Below, piece after piece: positions 46,897-55,249 of a stretch of DNA of 64,000 nucleotides. Each line of letters begins with the position of its first letter. Positions within the stretch are counted from its first letter, which is position 1. The stretch comes from Polyangium mundeleinium (GTDB lineage Bacteria; Myxococcota_A; Polyangia; Polyangiales; Polyangiaceae). A program made the position numbers and the translations under genes. The notes under the pieces were generated by a model. That model was given only the letters and a program-made list of their open reading frames with translations, was not told where the DNA came from and ran no database searches. The DNA is taken from contig NZ_JAQNDO010000001.1 in assembly GCF_028369105.1 (NCBI RefSeq), positions 2,969,711 to 3,033,710 of the forward strand, read 5' to 3'.

Positions 46897-49488
46897 TCAG
46901 CCAGGCCGTTTCACCACATCCACAAAGCTCTCCACCGCCCGCCCCTCAGCCATCCCGATCACCCGCGACTCCCGCGACGGCCCCGTCGACCGCACGACCT
47001 CGTCGAGCGGCACGCCCCACGCGCGCGCCAGCGCCTCCAGCACCGCGCCCGCCAGCGTGCGCAACACCGCGCGCCACGGCTCGCCGCTCGGCGCTTCTTC
47101 GCTCGGCCAGAGCGTCGGATCACGCGCATCCAGGATCGCCGGCAGGTGCATCCGCACCACCAGCACGTTCGGCGCGAACGTGATCTTCCCGCGCCACCAC
47201 GGACCACGACCGCTCTGGTGATCCCGCACGAGGAGCACCTCGTCCGGCACCACGTCCCACGCCGCGATCGCCTGCTCCGACAGCCAGCCCTTGGCGCCCT
47301 CCGCGATCGGCAGCGTGTCGAGCCGACCGCCGCACGCCCGCACGATCTGCGCGCATGCCATCTGCTCCGCCGGCTCCTTCACGAGCGCTGGCAAGAGCGC
47401 GGCTTGCTCCGACGCCCACCGCGCGAGCTCCTGCCGCTCCACCACCGGCACCACTGTCGCCTGCCGCGTCGCCCCGGGACGACCCACGAGCACGCCCGAG
47501 ATCCCTCGCATCGAGCACGCGCGCAGGCCGCCCACGGCCACCACGCCCGCGTAGGTCGGGTGGATGCAGGCGCGGCCCACCGTGTCGCCCGACGAGGTCA
47601 CGAGCGGCCGGAGGTTCTGCGCCATCTCCGGGATCTCGCGCGGCCAGAGCCTTTCGAACGGCTCGGGCTCCGGGCTCCACGTCCGGCCGAGCAACTCGTA
47701 GCCGTCGATCGTCATCCAGTCCGATGCCGGCACCACGCGTGTGCGCTTGCCATGCGCGTCCTCCACGTCGAGGTGCACGTCGAGCGCCGGACAGAGCCAC
47801 GCGCAAAGCTCCTCCAGCGTCCAGCAGCGATCGTGCCCGCGACGGTAGAAGATCCCGTCCGGCGCATCCGGCGGCGCGCGCAGCCACACCCGCACGCGTG
47901 TCCCCGCGTCGCTCATCACCTCCGCTTCCGCGGCTGCGCGCAGGATCGGGCGCGTCGTCCCGCCCGCGTAGAGCTCGAGCACGCTCGTCTCCTTGCGCCC
48001 CCGATCGGACGTGCGTGTCGTGATCCGGGCCCTTTGACCCCAAAGGAACACCGCGAACGGCCCGAGCCCACCACCGCCGCGGCGGAAGCCCTTCGCCAGG
48101 AGCCCCGGCGGATCCCGGCGCAGGAGCAGCGACGACCAGTACTCGCTCGCCGTGTCGCGCAGCGGCGCCGACAGCGCTTCTGCGGGCATCCCCGTGCCCG
48201 TGTCCTCGATTTCGAGCCAGTGCCCTTCCTCGTCCTCGCCGAGCCGCACCGTGATCGTGCCCCAGTCGCTCGGCCACTCCTCCAGCATGCGCCGCGCGCG
48301 CACCGCGCTCGCCGCGTTCTGCACGAGCTCCCGCAGCGGCATCGACGCGTCGCTCTCGTCGAGCCGCGTCGCCCCGAGCCGCTCCACGAGCGACGGGATG
48401 TCCGTCACGTGCACCCGCGTATCCACCGGCGTCCATCCCTCGACGGGGAGGAAATCCGCGAGGCGGCTCGGATCCTCCACGCCTGCCACGCCGCGCGCCC
48501 CGAGCCTCGGCCGACCTGCCTCCGCGAGGAGCGTGTCCACGATCCGGAGCTCGCGATCCACCGCGACCAGCGTGTCCATCCCGAGCCAGAACGCGGGCGC
48601 CTCTTCCACCGTGAAGGGGCTGTCGGCGAGGAAGATGAGCCGGCTGTTCGCGACGTACGGCTCGCGCAGCTTCTCTTGCAGGATCCAGTGCTCCCGCCGC
48701 GCCCCTGCGGGCCTGCGCGCCGCGCGCCAGAAATGCGGCGCGCGCGAAAAATCGATCCGCGACACGTCCGCGACGCGCAAGAGACAGGCGAGCTTGAACG
48801 CGTCCACCGTCCAGCCCGAGGGCATCCCGGCGAGCGGCGCGATCGTCTCGTGGAAGTGCTCCGGCAGCTCCGTCGCGAGCCACAGGTGGCTCCGCGCGAC
48901 GCGGCCGATCGTCGACCCGTACGCCTGCCTGAGCTCCACCGGCTCGACCAGGTGGTGCTCCTGCCCGTGCGCGTCTCCGTAAGGCGCGAGCGTGAGCCGC
49001 TCGGCGTGCCTGGCGTAGAGCGTGCGCAACGCCTCCGTGATCGCCTCTTGCTCGATGTCGGCCGGCGGCTGCTGCAACTCGGCCGTCGTCGGCGCGCGCC
49101 CGAGCTTGCGCACCAGCATGCCCACGACCGCGTCGACCCACGTGCGCTCGCCCTTCAGCGCGTCCGTCCCGCCGTGCATCATCGCCAGCGAGAGCGCGAG
49201 ATCGTGCACGACGAGCGACGACGCGAGGACGAACGCCTCGGGCGGCGTCAGCGAGAAGCTCGGCCCCGCCACCGCGTCCGCGCTGATCCACAGATCGTCG
49301 GTGTGCAAAAGATCCGAGAGGCTCGGCTCGTCGGTGCGCGCTGCGACCATCTCGTTTGCGATGGCCGTGGCGCGCCCGCGGATGCGCGAAAGCGCGTCGC
49401 GCAAGGTCGCGCGAGGTCCCGCTACGACGTCAGCCTCGCGGGGCGCGAGTGTGCTTTCCCAGAGCGTGGTCGTCTCGAGGTGCGCCAT
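46897..49488 (-). CDS. HD domain plus HSP90-like ATPase protein (putative conflict-system protein)
   Basis: An 863-residue cytosolic protein. Residues about 80-270 contain an HD-type metal pocket: TPPEAFVLASSLVVHDLALS has H95-D96 and more His occur in SHLWLATELPEHFHE and beyond. This resembles the HD-CE domain known from bacterial conflict systems. Residues about 370-560 form a GHKL (HSP90-like) ATP-binding fold: N-box LRELVQNAASAV, IEDTGTGM and RRGGGGLGPF. The remaining 300 residues look like HSP90 middle-domain material. Family members of this combination are mostly known from genomic surveys and predicted to act in defence. No toxin or nuclease neighbour is visible; it is convergent with the ABC operon and abuts the palindrome array. 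Confidence 0.72.
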   Translation of the reverse strand: MAHLETTTLWESTLAPREADVVAGPRATLRDALSRIRGRATAIANEMVAARTDEPSLSDLLHTDDLWISADAVAGPSFSLTPPEAFVLASSLVVHDLALSLAMMHGGTDALKGERTWVDAVVGMLVRKLGRAPTTAELQQPPADIEQEAITEALRTLYARHAERLTLAPYGDAHGQEHHLVEPVELRQAYGSTIGRVARSHLWLATELPEHFHETIAPLAGMPSGWTVDAFKLACLLRVADVSRIDFSRAPHFWRAARRPAGARREHWILQEKLREPYVANSRLIFLADSPFTVEEAPAFWLGMDTLVAVDRELRIVDTLLAEAGRPRLGARGVAGVEDPSRLADFLPVEGWTPVDTRVHVTDIPSLVERLGATRLDESDASMPLRELVQNAASAVRARRMLEEWPSDWGTITVRLGEDEEGHWLEIEDTGTGMPAEALSAPLRDTASEYWSSLLLRRDPPGLLAKGFRRGGGGLGPFAVFLWGQRARITTRTSDRGRKETSVLELYAGGTTRPILRAAAEAEVMSDAGTRVRVWLRAPPDAPDGIFYRRGHDRCWTLEELCAWLCPALDVHLDVEDAHGKRTRVVPASDWMTIDGYELLGRTWSPEPEPFERLWPREIPEMAQNLRPLVTSSGDTVGRACIHPTYAGVVAVGGLRACSMRGISGVLVGRPGATRQATVVPVVERQELARWASEQAALLPALVKEPAEQMACAQIVRACGGRLDTLPIAEGAKGWLSEQAIAAWDVVPDEVLLVRDHQSGRGPWWRGKITFAPNVLVVRMHLPAILDARDPTLWPSEEAPSGEPWRAVLRTLAGAVLEALARAWGVPLDEVVRSTGPSRESRVIGMAEGRAVESFVDVVKRPG

Positions 49489-49583
49489 CTTCCGAGGGTA
49501 GTCCGACTCGGCCCGCGAGGGGGAGGGAGAAGGGAGAGGGGAGGCGAGGGGAGGCGTGATCGCTCGCGGCGCGCGCGGCCGCG

Positions 49584-52142
49584 TTACGGCGAGGGCGAGC
49601 GTGGCTCCTGCGTGACAGCTTTTTCCGAAGCTTCCCGCGGGAACCGCTCCTTGTGCGTCACGAGCATCCGCTCGGCGATCGCAACCACGTCACCTACGTC
49701 CTTGCCGTATCCGTCGGCGTGGATTTCCTCAGCGAACGAAGACGTCGTCACGGCGCCGCCGATCATCACCACGTGCGGCAAACCCTGGCCTCGCACGGCG
49801 TCGATGACGTCCTTCATGCGCATCATCGTCGTCGTCATGAGCGCCGACAGACCGATGATCTGCGCCTTGTGCTCGCGCGCGGCGGCGAGGATGTCTTCGA
49901 GCGGCACGTTGCGCCCGAGATCGTGCACGTCGAAGCCGAAGTTGCGGAGCATCAGACCCACGATGTTCTTGCCGATGTCGTGGATGTCGCCCTTCACCGT
50001 GGCGAGGATGACCGTGCCCTTCTTCTCGATGTTGCCCGACGCTTCGAGCAGCGGCATCAGCACGGCGACGCCGGCCTTCATCGCGTCCGCGCTCGCGATG
50101 AGGTGCGGGATGAACTTCTTGCCCGAGCCGAACAGATCGCCGAGGTGCCGGATCGCCGGCGTGAGCACGTTCAGGAAGATGTCGAAGGGATCCATGCCCT
50201 CCGCGAGCGCGCGCTTGACGAGCCCGGGCACGCCGTCCTTGTCGCCCTCGACGACCGCGCCCCACAGGAGATCACGTGTCCCCTTCGCCTTGCCCGCGCC
50301 CGCCTCGCCCTTCGGCTCGTCGCCGCCCGGCGTCGCCACGTTGAGGAGCTGCCCCGCCTTCGCCGCTTCGAGCATGGCCTGATCACGCTTCCGCTGCGCT
50401 TCGAGCGGCACGGCCAGGTCGATGTACCGCCGGCAGTTCAGATCACGCCCCGCGAACAGGCTCGCCGCCGCCACGGTCTCCTGCAGCAGCGGGTCGACCG
50501 CGTTGCAGATCGCGCTGTCGAGCCCCGCCGCGATGGCCTGCGCGAGGAACGTGTTGTGCACGGTCTTCCGCAGCGGGATCCCGAACGACACGTTGGACAA
50601 CCCCAGCGTCGTCGCGCATCCGAGCTCGTTCGTGATGATGCGGATCGTCTCGATCGTCTGCGCCGCGGCCACGGGCGCCGCGCTCACCGGGATCGAGATG
50701 CAGTCGAAGACGACCCACTCCTTGGGGATCCCGTGCTCCTCGCACATCCGCAGGATCTTCTCGGCGTTGCGCACCCGATCGATCGCGCGCTCGGGGATCT
50801 CGCTCTCGGCGCACATCCCGATCACGGCGCAGCCGTAACGCTTGATGATCGGCAGCAAGAACTCCGCCTTCTCGCGCACCGGATCGACGCTGTTCACGAG
50901 CGGGCGCCCGGGGAACGCCCGGATCCCGCGCTCCAGCGCGTGCACGTTCGCCGAGTCCACCACGAGCGGCAGATCCGTCACGTTTTGCACCGCGAGCACG
51001 GCCTTCTCCAGCATCGCCGCTTCGTCCACGAGCGGGACGCCGACGTTCACGTCGAGGGCCATCGCGCCGCCCTCGGCCTGCGCCCGCGCGTCTTGCACGA
51101 TGAGGTCCGTCCGGCCCTCGCGGATCGCCTGCGAAAAGATCTTCCGCCCCGTCGGGTTGATCCGCTCGCCGATCGTCACGAACGGCGCGCCCTTCCCCAT
51201 CCGGAGGCTCCGGCTCCGCGAGGTGATCCACGTGCCCGGCAGGCGGTTCGTCGTCGCGTGGGGCTTGTGCCCGACCTCCGAGGCGATCATGCGGATGTAC
51301 TCGGGCGTCGTGCCGCAGCAGCCGCCCACGATCGCCGCGCCGCGATCCACGAACTGCCGCGCGAACGGCGCCATCTGCTCGGCCGTCTGCGGGAAGACCG
51401 TCCGGCCGTGCCGCATCACGGGAAGGCCCGCGTTCGGCTGCACCGAGAGCGGCAGCGACGTCGCCCGCCCCATGCGCCCCACGACCTCCAGCATGTCCTC
51501 CGGGCCCACGGAGCAGTTCACGCCGATCACGTCCGCGCCGCAGGCTTCGAGCACGATCGCCGCCGTCTCCGGATCCGTGCCCGTGTCCGTCAATCCGCGC
51601 ACCGTGTACGTCATGTGCGCGATCACCGGGACCGTCCGCGAGACGTCGCGCACGCCGATGAGCGCCGCCTTCATCTCGACGAGATCGAACATCGTCTCGA
51701 TCACGATCACGTCCACGCCCGCGTCCACGAGCGCCCGCGCCTGCTCCGAGAAGATCTCGACGGCCTCCTCGAACGGCAGCTCCCCGCCCGGCTGCAACGT
51801 CGTCCCGCTCGGGCCGATGTCGCCCGCGACGAGCGTGCGTGCGTCCCCGATGGCCCGCCGCGCGTTTTGCACGGCGGCCGCGTTGAGCTCGCGCACGCGA
51901 TCCGCCGCGTTGTACTCGCCGAGCCGCAGGCGCGAGGCCCCGAACGTGTTCGTCAGGAGGATGTCCGCCCCGGCGTTCACGTACTCGCGGTGCACCGCGA
52001 TGATCGCGTCGGGTTGCTCCACGTTCCAGAGGTCCGGCGCGTATCCGTCGGGCAGCCCGCGCGCCTGCAAGAACGCGCCCATCGAGCCATCGAGGATCAG
52101 CACCTCGCTTCGCAGCCGCCTCGCGAATTCCTGACGATTCAC
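49584..52142 (-). CDS. metH: cobalamin-dependent methionine synthase, catalytic and B12 modules
   Basis: An 852-residue protein with three MetH modules in order. Homocysteine S-methyltransferase (1-290) has zinc ligands C210 and C275-C276 (GGCCGTTP). The pterin-binding module (about 310-600) has GERINPTGRK and LPLVVDSANV segments. The B12 cap and binding module ends the protein, with the cobalt-binding DIHDIG near residue 720. Classical MetH has about 1200 residues; the C-terminal SAM-dependent activation domain is missing here and is encoded separately nine bases upstream. It methylates homocysteine with methyl-tetrahydrofolate. Confidence 0.9.
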   Translation of the reverse strand: MNRQEFARRLRSEVLILDGSMGAFLQARGLPDGYAPDLWNVEQPDAIIAVHREYVNAGADILLTNTFGASRLRLGEYNAADRVRELNAAAVQNARRAIGDARTLVAGDIGPSGTTLQPGGELPFEEAVEIFSEQARALVDAGVDVIVIETMFDLVEMKAALIGVRDVSRTVPVIAHMTYTVRGLTDTGTDPETAAIVLEACGADVIGVNCSVGPEDMLEVVGRMGRATSLPLSVQPNAGLPVMRHGRTVFPQTAEQMAPFARQFVDRGAAIVGGCCGTTPEYIRMIASEVGHKPHATTNRLPGTWITSRSRSLRMGKGAPFVTIGERINPTGRKIFSQAIREGRTDLIVQDARAQAEGGAMALDVNVGVPLVDEAAMLEKAVLAVQNVTDLPLVVDSANVHALERGIRAFPGRPLVNSVDPVREKAEFLLPIIKRYGCAVIGMCAESEIPERAIDRVRNAEKILRMCEEHGIPKEWVVFDCISIPVSAAPVAAAQTIETIRIITNELGCATTLGLSNVSFGIPLRKTVHNTFLAQAIAAGLDSAICNAVDPLLQETVAAASLFAGRDLNCRRYIDLAVPLEAQRKRDQAMLEAAKAGQLLNVATPGGDEPKGEAGAGKAKGTRDLLWGAVVEGDKDGVPGLVKRALAEGMDPFDIFLNVLTPAIRHLGDLFGSGKKFIPHLIASADAMKAGVAVLMPLLEASGNIEKKGTVILATVKGDIHDIGKNIVGLMLRNFGFDVHDLGRNVPLEDILAAAREHKAQIIGLSALMTTTMMRMKDVIDAVRGQGLPHVVMIGGAVTTSSFAEEIHADGYGKDVGDVVAIAERMLVTHKERFPREASEKAVTQEPRSPSP

Positions 52143-52151
52143 GCGGTCTCC

Positions 52152-52859
52152 TTAGCTCGATTCCGCCCCGATGACGACCGGATCCCCCTCGTCTTCCGGA
52201 GTTCGCCCGTCCTCCCGCGCCACGAACGCCACCACCGTCGTCACGGATTTCCTGGGCCAGAGGCTCATCGCCTCGTTCACCGTCACGCCGATCCGCGAAG
52301 CCTCCACGAACGGGCAAAGCGCGCCTTGCGCCTCCATCGGATAGCCGATGTAGCCTGGCCGGTACCGCGCCGACCGGGCGAGCCCCGCCCGCGCGAGATC
52401 CGACGTGATCCGCGCCTCCACCACACGCGCCGCCCGATCCACGAGGAACGTTCCGAGCGCGTCGAGGAACCACGCCTCGGCCGGCTCGCCGCGCCGCGCG
52501 AGCTCATCCAGCGCCTCGTCCCATCGCTCGCCGAGCGTGACCACCAGGAACGCGACCTCGCGCGCCCCTGCGAACCGCTCCGCGAGCACGGAGGAACGCA
52601 AGAGCCCGGGCGGCGACTCCTCTGTGACCACCTCGTCCTCGCGGATCTCCACGACCTCCGCCGTTCGAAACACGCCCTCGAACGAGGCCATCCCGAGCGC
52701 GCGATCGAGCGCGAGCGTGATCGCCTCGCGCACGCCGCGTTCGTCGATGTCCGCGATCCGGGTCGCGTGGGGCACCCGGAGCGCGCGCAGGACCTCGCGC
52801 TCGTCCGGCGCTGGGATCCCGCTTCGCACCATGTTCACGCCGCGACGTAGGAGCCGCAT
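52152..52859 (-). CDS. stand-alone methionine synthase activation domain
   Basis: A 235-residue protein. Its second half carries the SAM-binding activation-domain pattern of MetH: SARYRPGYIGYPMEAQGALC, IGVTVNEAMSLWPRKSV (family RPGYG-YP and MxPxKSVS). Together with the downstream metH gene it rebuilds a full enzyme from two chains, as known for Thermotoga and other bacteria. SAM and reduced flavodoxin normally reactivate the oxidised cobalt. ATG at 52859 is used; a frame with TTG at 52895 is also open. First gene of the operon, with a divergent promoter region shared with the IscA/ErpA gene. Confidence 0.82.
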   Translation of the reverse strand: MRLLRRGVNMVRSGIPAPDEREVLRALRVPHATRIADIDERGVREAITLALDRALGMASFEGVFRTAEVVEIREDEVVTEESPPGLLRSSVLAERFAGAREVAFLVVTLGERWDEALDELARRGEPAEAWFLDALGTFLVDRAARVVEARITSDLARAGLARSARYRPGYIGYPMEAQGALCPFVEASRIGVTVNEAMSLWPRKSVTTVVAFVAREDGRTPEDEGDPVVIGAESS

Positions 52860-52889
52860 GCCCTTTTGTTCCGTAGCGTCATCTACCAC

Positions 52890-52918
52890 TGGCAAGTGGC
52901 TAGGAGGTTGCCTATCTT
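52890..52918 (+). promoter_or_regulatory. possible promoter of the IscA/ErpA gene
   Basis: A TATCTT -10-like box at 52913-52918 follows TGGCAA at 52890-52895 with 17 bases between. The -10 is identical to the one proposed for rnpB at 54624. The -35 fit is weak. A start near 52925 would leave a leader of about 88 bases. Confidence 0.3.
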
Positions 52919-53012
52919 AGGGAGCGTCTGGGAGCCGCCGACCTCAGCGCGGCCTCTGCGACGCACACCACCCGCGTCCATGGCTTCTCCGGACGAGGCT
53001 ACGAGGAGAACT

Positions 53013-53339
53013 ATGTCTATCAGCATCACGCCTAAGGCAGCCGAGAAGGTCGTCGAGATTGCGACGGCCGAGGATCTCATGGGGCAGGGCCTGCGTCTGC
53101 GTGTCATCGGCGGCGGTTGTGCCGGCTTCTCCTACGATCTCTACTTCGAGGACAAGCCGACCGACCTCGACGAGACCTTCGAGGACAAGGGCATCAAGCT
53201 CTACGTCGACCCGCTGAGCTATCAGTACCTCGACGGGACGGAGATCGATTACGTGGAAGGCCTCCACGGCTCGGGGTTCAAGTTCTCGAACCCGAACACG
53301 AAGAGCACCTGCGGCTGCGGCTCTTCGTTCTCCGCCTAG
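53013..53339 (+). CDS. erpA: iron-sulfur cluster insertion protein (IscA/ErpA type)
   Basis: A 108-residue A-type carrier protein. The ATG at 53013 follows GAGGAG; upstream in-frame codons belong to the leader. It has the three conserved cysteines, one in GGGCAGFSY and two in STCGCGSSF, plus KAAEKVVEI near the start and the DPLSYQYLDGTEIDYVEG strand pair. It binds and delivers [2Fe-2S] or [4Fe-4S] clusters to apo-proteins. The name ErpA rather than IscA is a guess from the lone position without isc genes. It is divergent from the methionine-synthase activation gene. Confidence 0.9.
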   Translation: MSISITPKAAEKVVEIATAEDLMGQGLRLRVIGGGCAGFSYDLYFEDKPTDLDETFEDKGIKLYVDPLSYQYLDGTEIDYVEGLHGSGFKFSNPNTKSTCGCGSSFSA

Positions 53340-53720
53340 CACGCCCCCGCGCGCCCGCCCGCGGCGCTCCGCCGCGCCACGCCGCCCGCTCTCTCGCGGA
53401 CGGCAAACTCCTCGAAAATCCCCACGAACTTCCGGTTTTCTGCGTTCTTCGGGCCTTGCCGAAGCGCGCCTCCACGGCCGTTCCGGTCGCACAGCGTGCA
53501 GCCACGCCGCACCCCTGGTCCTTTCTCCCTGGGGCCATGTCACCCCGTGAGCCAGGGGCGTGCCACACGCGGACCAGGTCCGAACCAATCGCGGGCGGCG
53601 TGAGTCATGCAGGGAGTCGGTCCGTCGGGGCCGACGTCCTCGAAGGCCCCTCGAAACGGCGTCCACGGCGGGTAGGCCCGAGCGACGACGCGGTGCGCCC
53701 CACTGGAAATCGCACCTTTC
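53340..53720. other. intergenic region with one hairpin, no gene seen
   Basis: These 381 bases hold no gene. CGCGGCG (53360-53366) and CGCCGCG (53370-53376) form a 7-bp stem with a CTC loop shortly after the IscA/ErpA stop and may end its transcript, though no T-run follows. The rest would be the control region of the sigma-factor gene; no promoter could be assigned. Confidence 0.4.
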
Positions 53721-54590
53721 ATGAGAATGAGGGAAGACGTGCAGACCTCTCGAGACCAAAGCAGCGCGGTTTCTCGGTATATCGCGCACGTTCGGCAAAT
53801 TCCGGAGCTCTCGCGCGAGGAGGAGGTCGAGCTCGCCCGTGCTTTCCGGGATCGGGGAGACGAGCGCGCGGCCGCCCGGCTGGCGCTCGCCAACCTGCGG
53901 CATGTCGTGTCCATCGCGATCAGCTACCGGCGTTATGGCATTCCTCTCGCCGATCTCATCGCCGAGGGGAACTTCGGGATCGTGCACGCGATCCGCAAGT
54001 ACGACCCGGATCGCGGCAATCGGTTCGTCACGTATGCGGCATACTGGATCCGTGCGTACATCCTGAACCACGTGATTCATTCATGGAGCCTCGTCGGCGT
54101 CGGATCCGGCCCGCTCCGGTCGAAGATGTTTTTCCGTCTCCGCCGAGAGCGCGCGCGTATCGCGGGGCTCGTGGGCGAGGGCGAAGCGGGGGACAAGCTC
54201 CTGGCCGAGAAGTTTGGCGCGCCCGCGGAGAAGGTCGTCGAGATGGCCCGCCGGCTCGAAGCCCGGGACGTCTCGCTCGACACGAAGGTGTTCGAGGACG
54301 GGGCGCGTTCGCTCGTCGATACCCTCGTCGCCGAGGATCAGGATCAAGAGGAGCGATTCTCGCGCGCCGAGGAGGGGGCGCTCCTGCGCGAGCGCCTCGA
54401 GCAGGCCGTGCAGAACCTCGATCCGCGCGAGCGATACATCGTGGAGACGCGCATGATGGCCGATCCGGAGGAGGAGCTCTCGCTCGCCGAGATTGGCAGG
54501 CGCCTCGGCGTCTCGCGCGAACGCGCGCGCCAGCTCGAGGCCCGCGCCAAGCGCAAGCTGCGCGACCGGCTCCACCCGCTCGCGGCATGA
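53721..54590 (+). CDS. RNA polymerase sigma factor, RpoH-like (sigma-32 group)
   Basis: A 289-residue group-3 sigma factor of heat-shock type. Region 1.2 is SRYIAHVRQIPELSREEE; region 2 contains NLRHVVSIAISYRRYGIPLADLIAEGNFGIVHAIRKYDPDRGNRFVTYAAYWIRAYI; the following SWSLVGVGSGPLRSKMFFRLRRER matches the RpoH box; region 4 has the helix-turn-helix LSLAEIGRRLGVSRERARQLEARAKRKLR. The length fits the family. Myxobacteria carry several such paralogues (SigB, SigC and SigE of Myxococcus), some used in development rather than heat shock, so the stimulus is open. ATG at 53721 or 53727. The rnpB gene follows closely. Confidence 0.92.
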   Translation: MRMREDVQTSRDQSSAVSRYIAHVRQIPELSREEEVELARAFRDRGDERAAARLALANLRHVVSIAISYRRYGIPLADLIAEGNFGIVHAIRKYDPDRGNRFVTYAAYWIRAYILNHVIHSWSLVGVGSGPLRSKMFFRLRRERARIAGLVGEGEAGDKLLAEKFGAPAEKVVEMARRLEARDVSLDTKVFEDGARSLVDTLVAEDQDQEERFSRAEEGALLRERLEQAVQNLDPRERYIVETRMMADPEEELSLAEIGRRLGVSRERARQLEARAKRKLRDRLHPLAA

Positions 54591-54600
54591 AGTCACCACC

Positions 54601-54629
54601 TCGACTTTCGGATCGGGGGGCGTTATCTT
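54601..54629 (+). promoter_or_regulatory. promoter of rnpB
   Basis: TCGACT (54601-54606, four matches to TTGACA) and TATCTT (54624-54629) are separated by 17 bases. Transcription would begin 7-9 bases later, near 54636-54638, which is exactly where the P1 helix of RNase P RNA starts. The agreement supports both calls. Confidence 0.6.
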
Positions 54630-54637
54630 CCGCCTCG

Positions 54638-55046
54638 TCGCAGCGGAGCAGGTGATCGCCGGCGGGTTTCCGCGGGAGGAAAGTCCGAGCTCCGCAGGGC
54701 AGGGTGCCGGGTAACGCCCGGTGAGGGTGACCTCGAGGAGAGTGCAACAGAGAACCAGACCGCCGGCTTGAAGGTGCCCTCGTGGTGCTCGTCCAGTCGG
54801 TAAGGGTGAAACGGTGGGGTAAGAGCCCACCGCATCTCCGGTAACGGGGGTGGCATGGCAAACCCCACCCGGTGCAAGGCCGCGTAGGGAGGCGATGGGA
54901 TCGAGAGGTCCCGGGAGGACGGCCCGTCCGATGCCTCCGGGTTGGCTGCTGGAGGCACGTAGCAATGCGTGCCCTAGAGGAATGATCGCCGACGCTCCGG
55001 GGGTGACCTCGGGGCGAGACAGAACTCGGCTTATGAGCCGCTGCGA
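54638..55046 (+). ncRNA. rnpB: RNase P RNA, bacterial type A
   Basis: The catalytic RNA of tRNA 5' processing, about 409 bases. The 5' end TCGCAGCGG (54638-54646) pairs perfectly with CCGCTGCGA (55038-55046) to form P1. Core conserved elements are present in order: GAGGAAAGTCCGAGCTCC near 54677, AGAGTGCAACAGAGAACCAG near 54740, GGTAAGGGTGAAACGGTGG with TAAGAGCCCACCG near 54800, GGCAAACCCCACCCGGTGCAAGG near 54860, AGAGGAATGATCGCC near 54977 and ACAGAACTCGGCTTAT near 55020. It lies 47 bases after the sigma-factor gene but has its own promoter and a strong terminator. Confidence 0.96.
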
Positions 55047-55051
55047 CCGAG

Positions 55052-55087
55052 AGGCTCCGATCGAACGATCGGGGCCTTTCGCTTTTT
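55052..55087 (+). terminator. intrinsic terminator of rnpB
   Basis: AGGCTCCGATC (55052-55062) pairs with GATCGGGGCCT (55067-55077), 11 bp with one T-G wobble and a GAAC loop. TTCGC and TTTTT (55083-55087) follow. The hairpin begins five bases after the RNase P RNA end. Confidence 0.9.
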
Positions 55088-55249
55088 GTCGCAGCTTGTC
55101 GAATGCGAGTGCAACCGAGCGATGTCGGCCGCCGAAGCGGGCTCTGCCATAAGCGTTTTTCCTGGCGATGCCAGGCACGTCCTCGCCTCGCATGGCGTGG
55201 CCTCGGCCGTATGTTACGTTGTGGCAACCCGTCCGTCGTCTCTTCACCG

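Noticed and set aside
52890-52912. Sigma-54 promoter (GG ... GC) upstream of the IscA/ErpA gene
   Set aside because: The GG and GC elements are 19 bases apart instead of the required spacing of about 12.
52860-53012. Cobalamin riboswitch for the methionine synthase operon
   Set aside because: No B12-box-like GCCACTG core with the surrounding stems could be recognised; the CCACTGG seen is too short.
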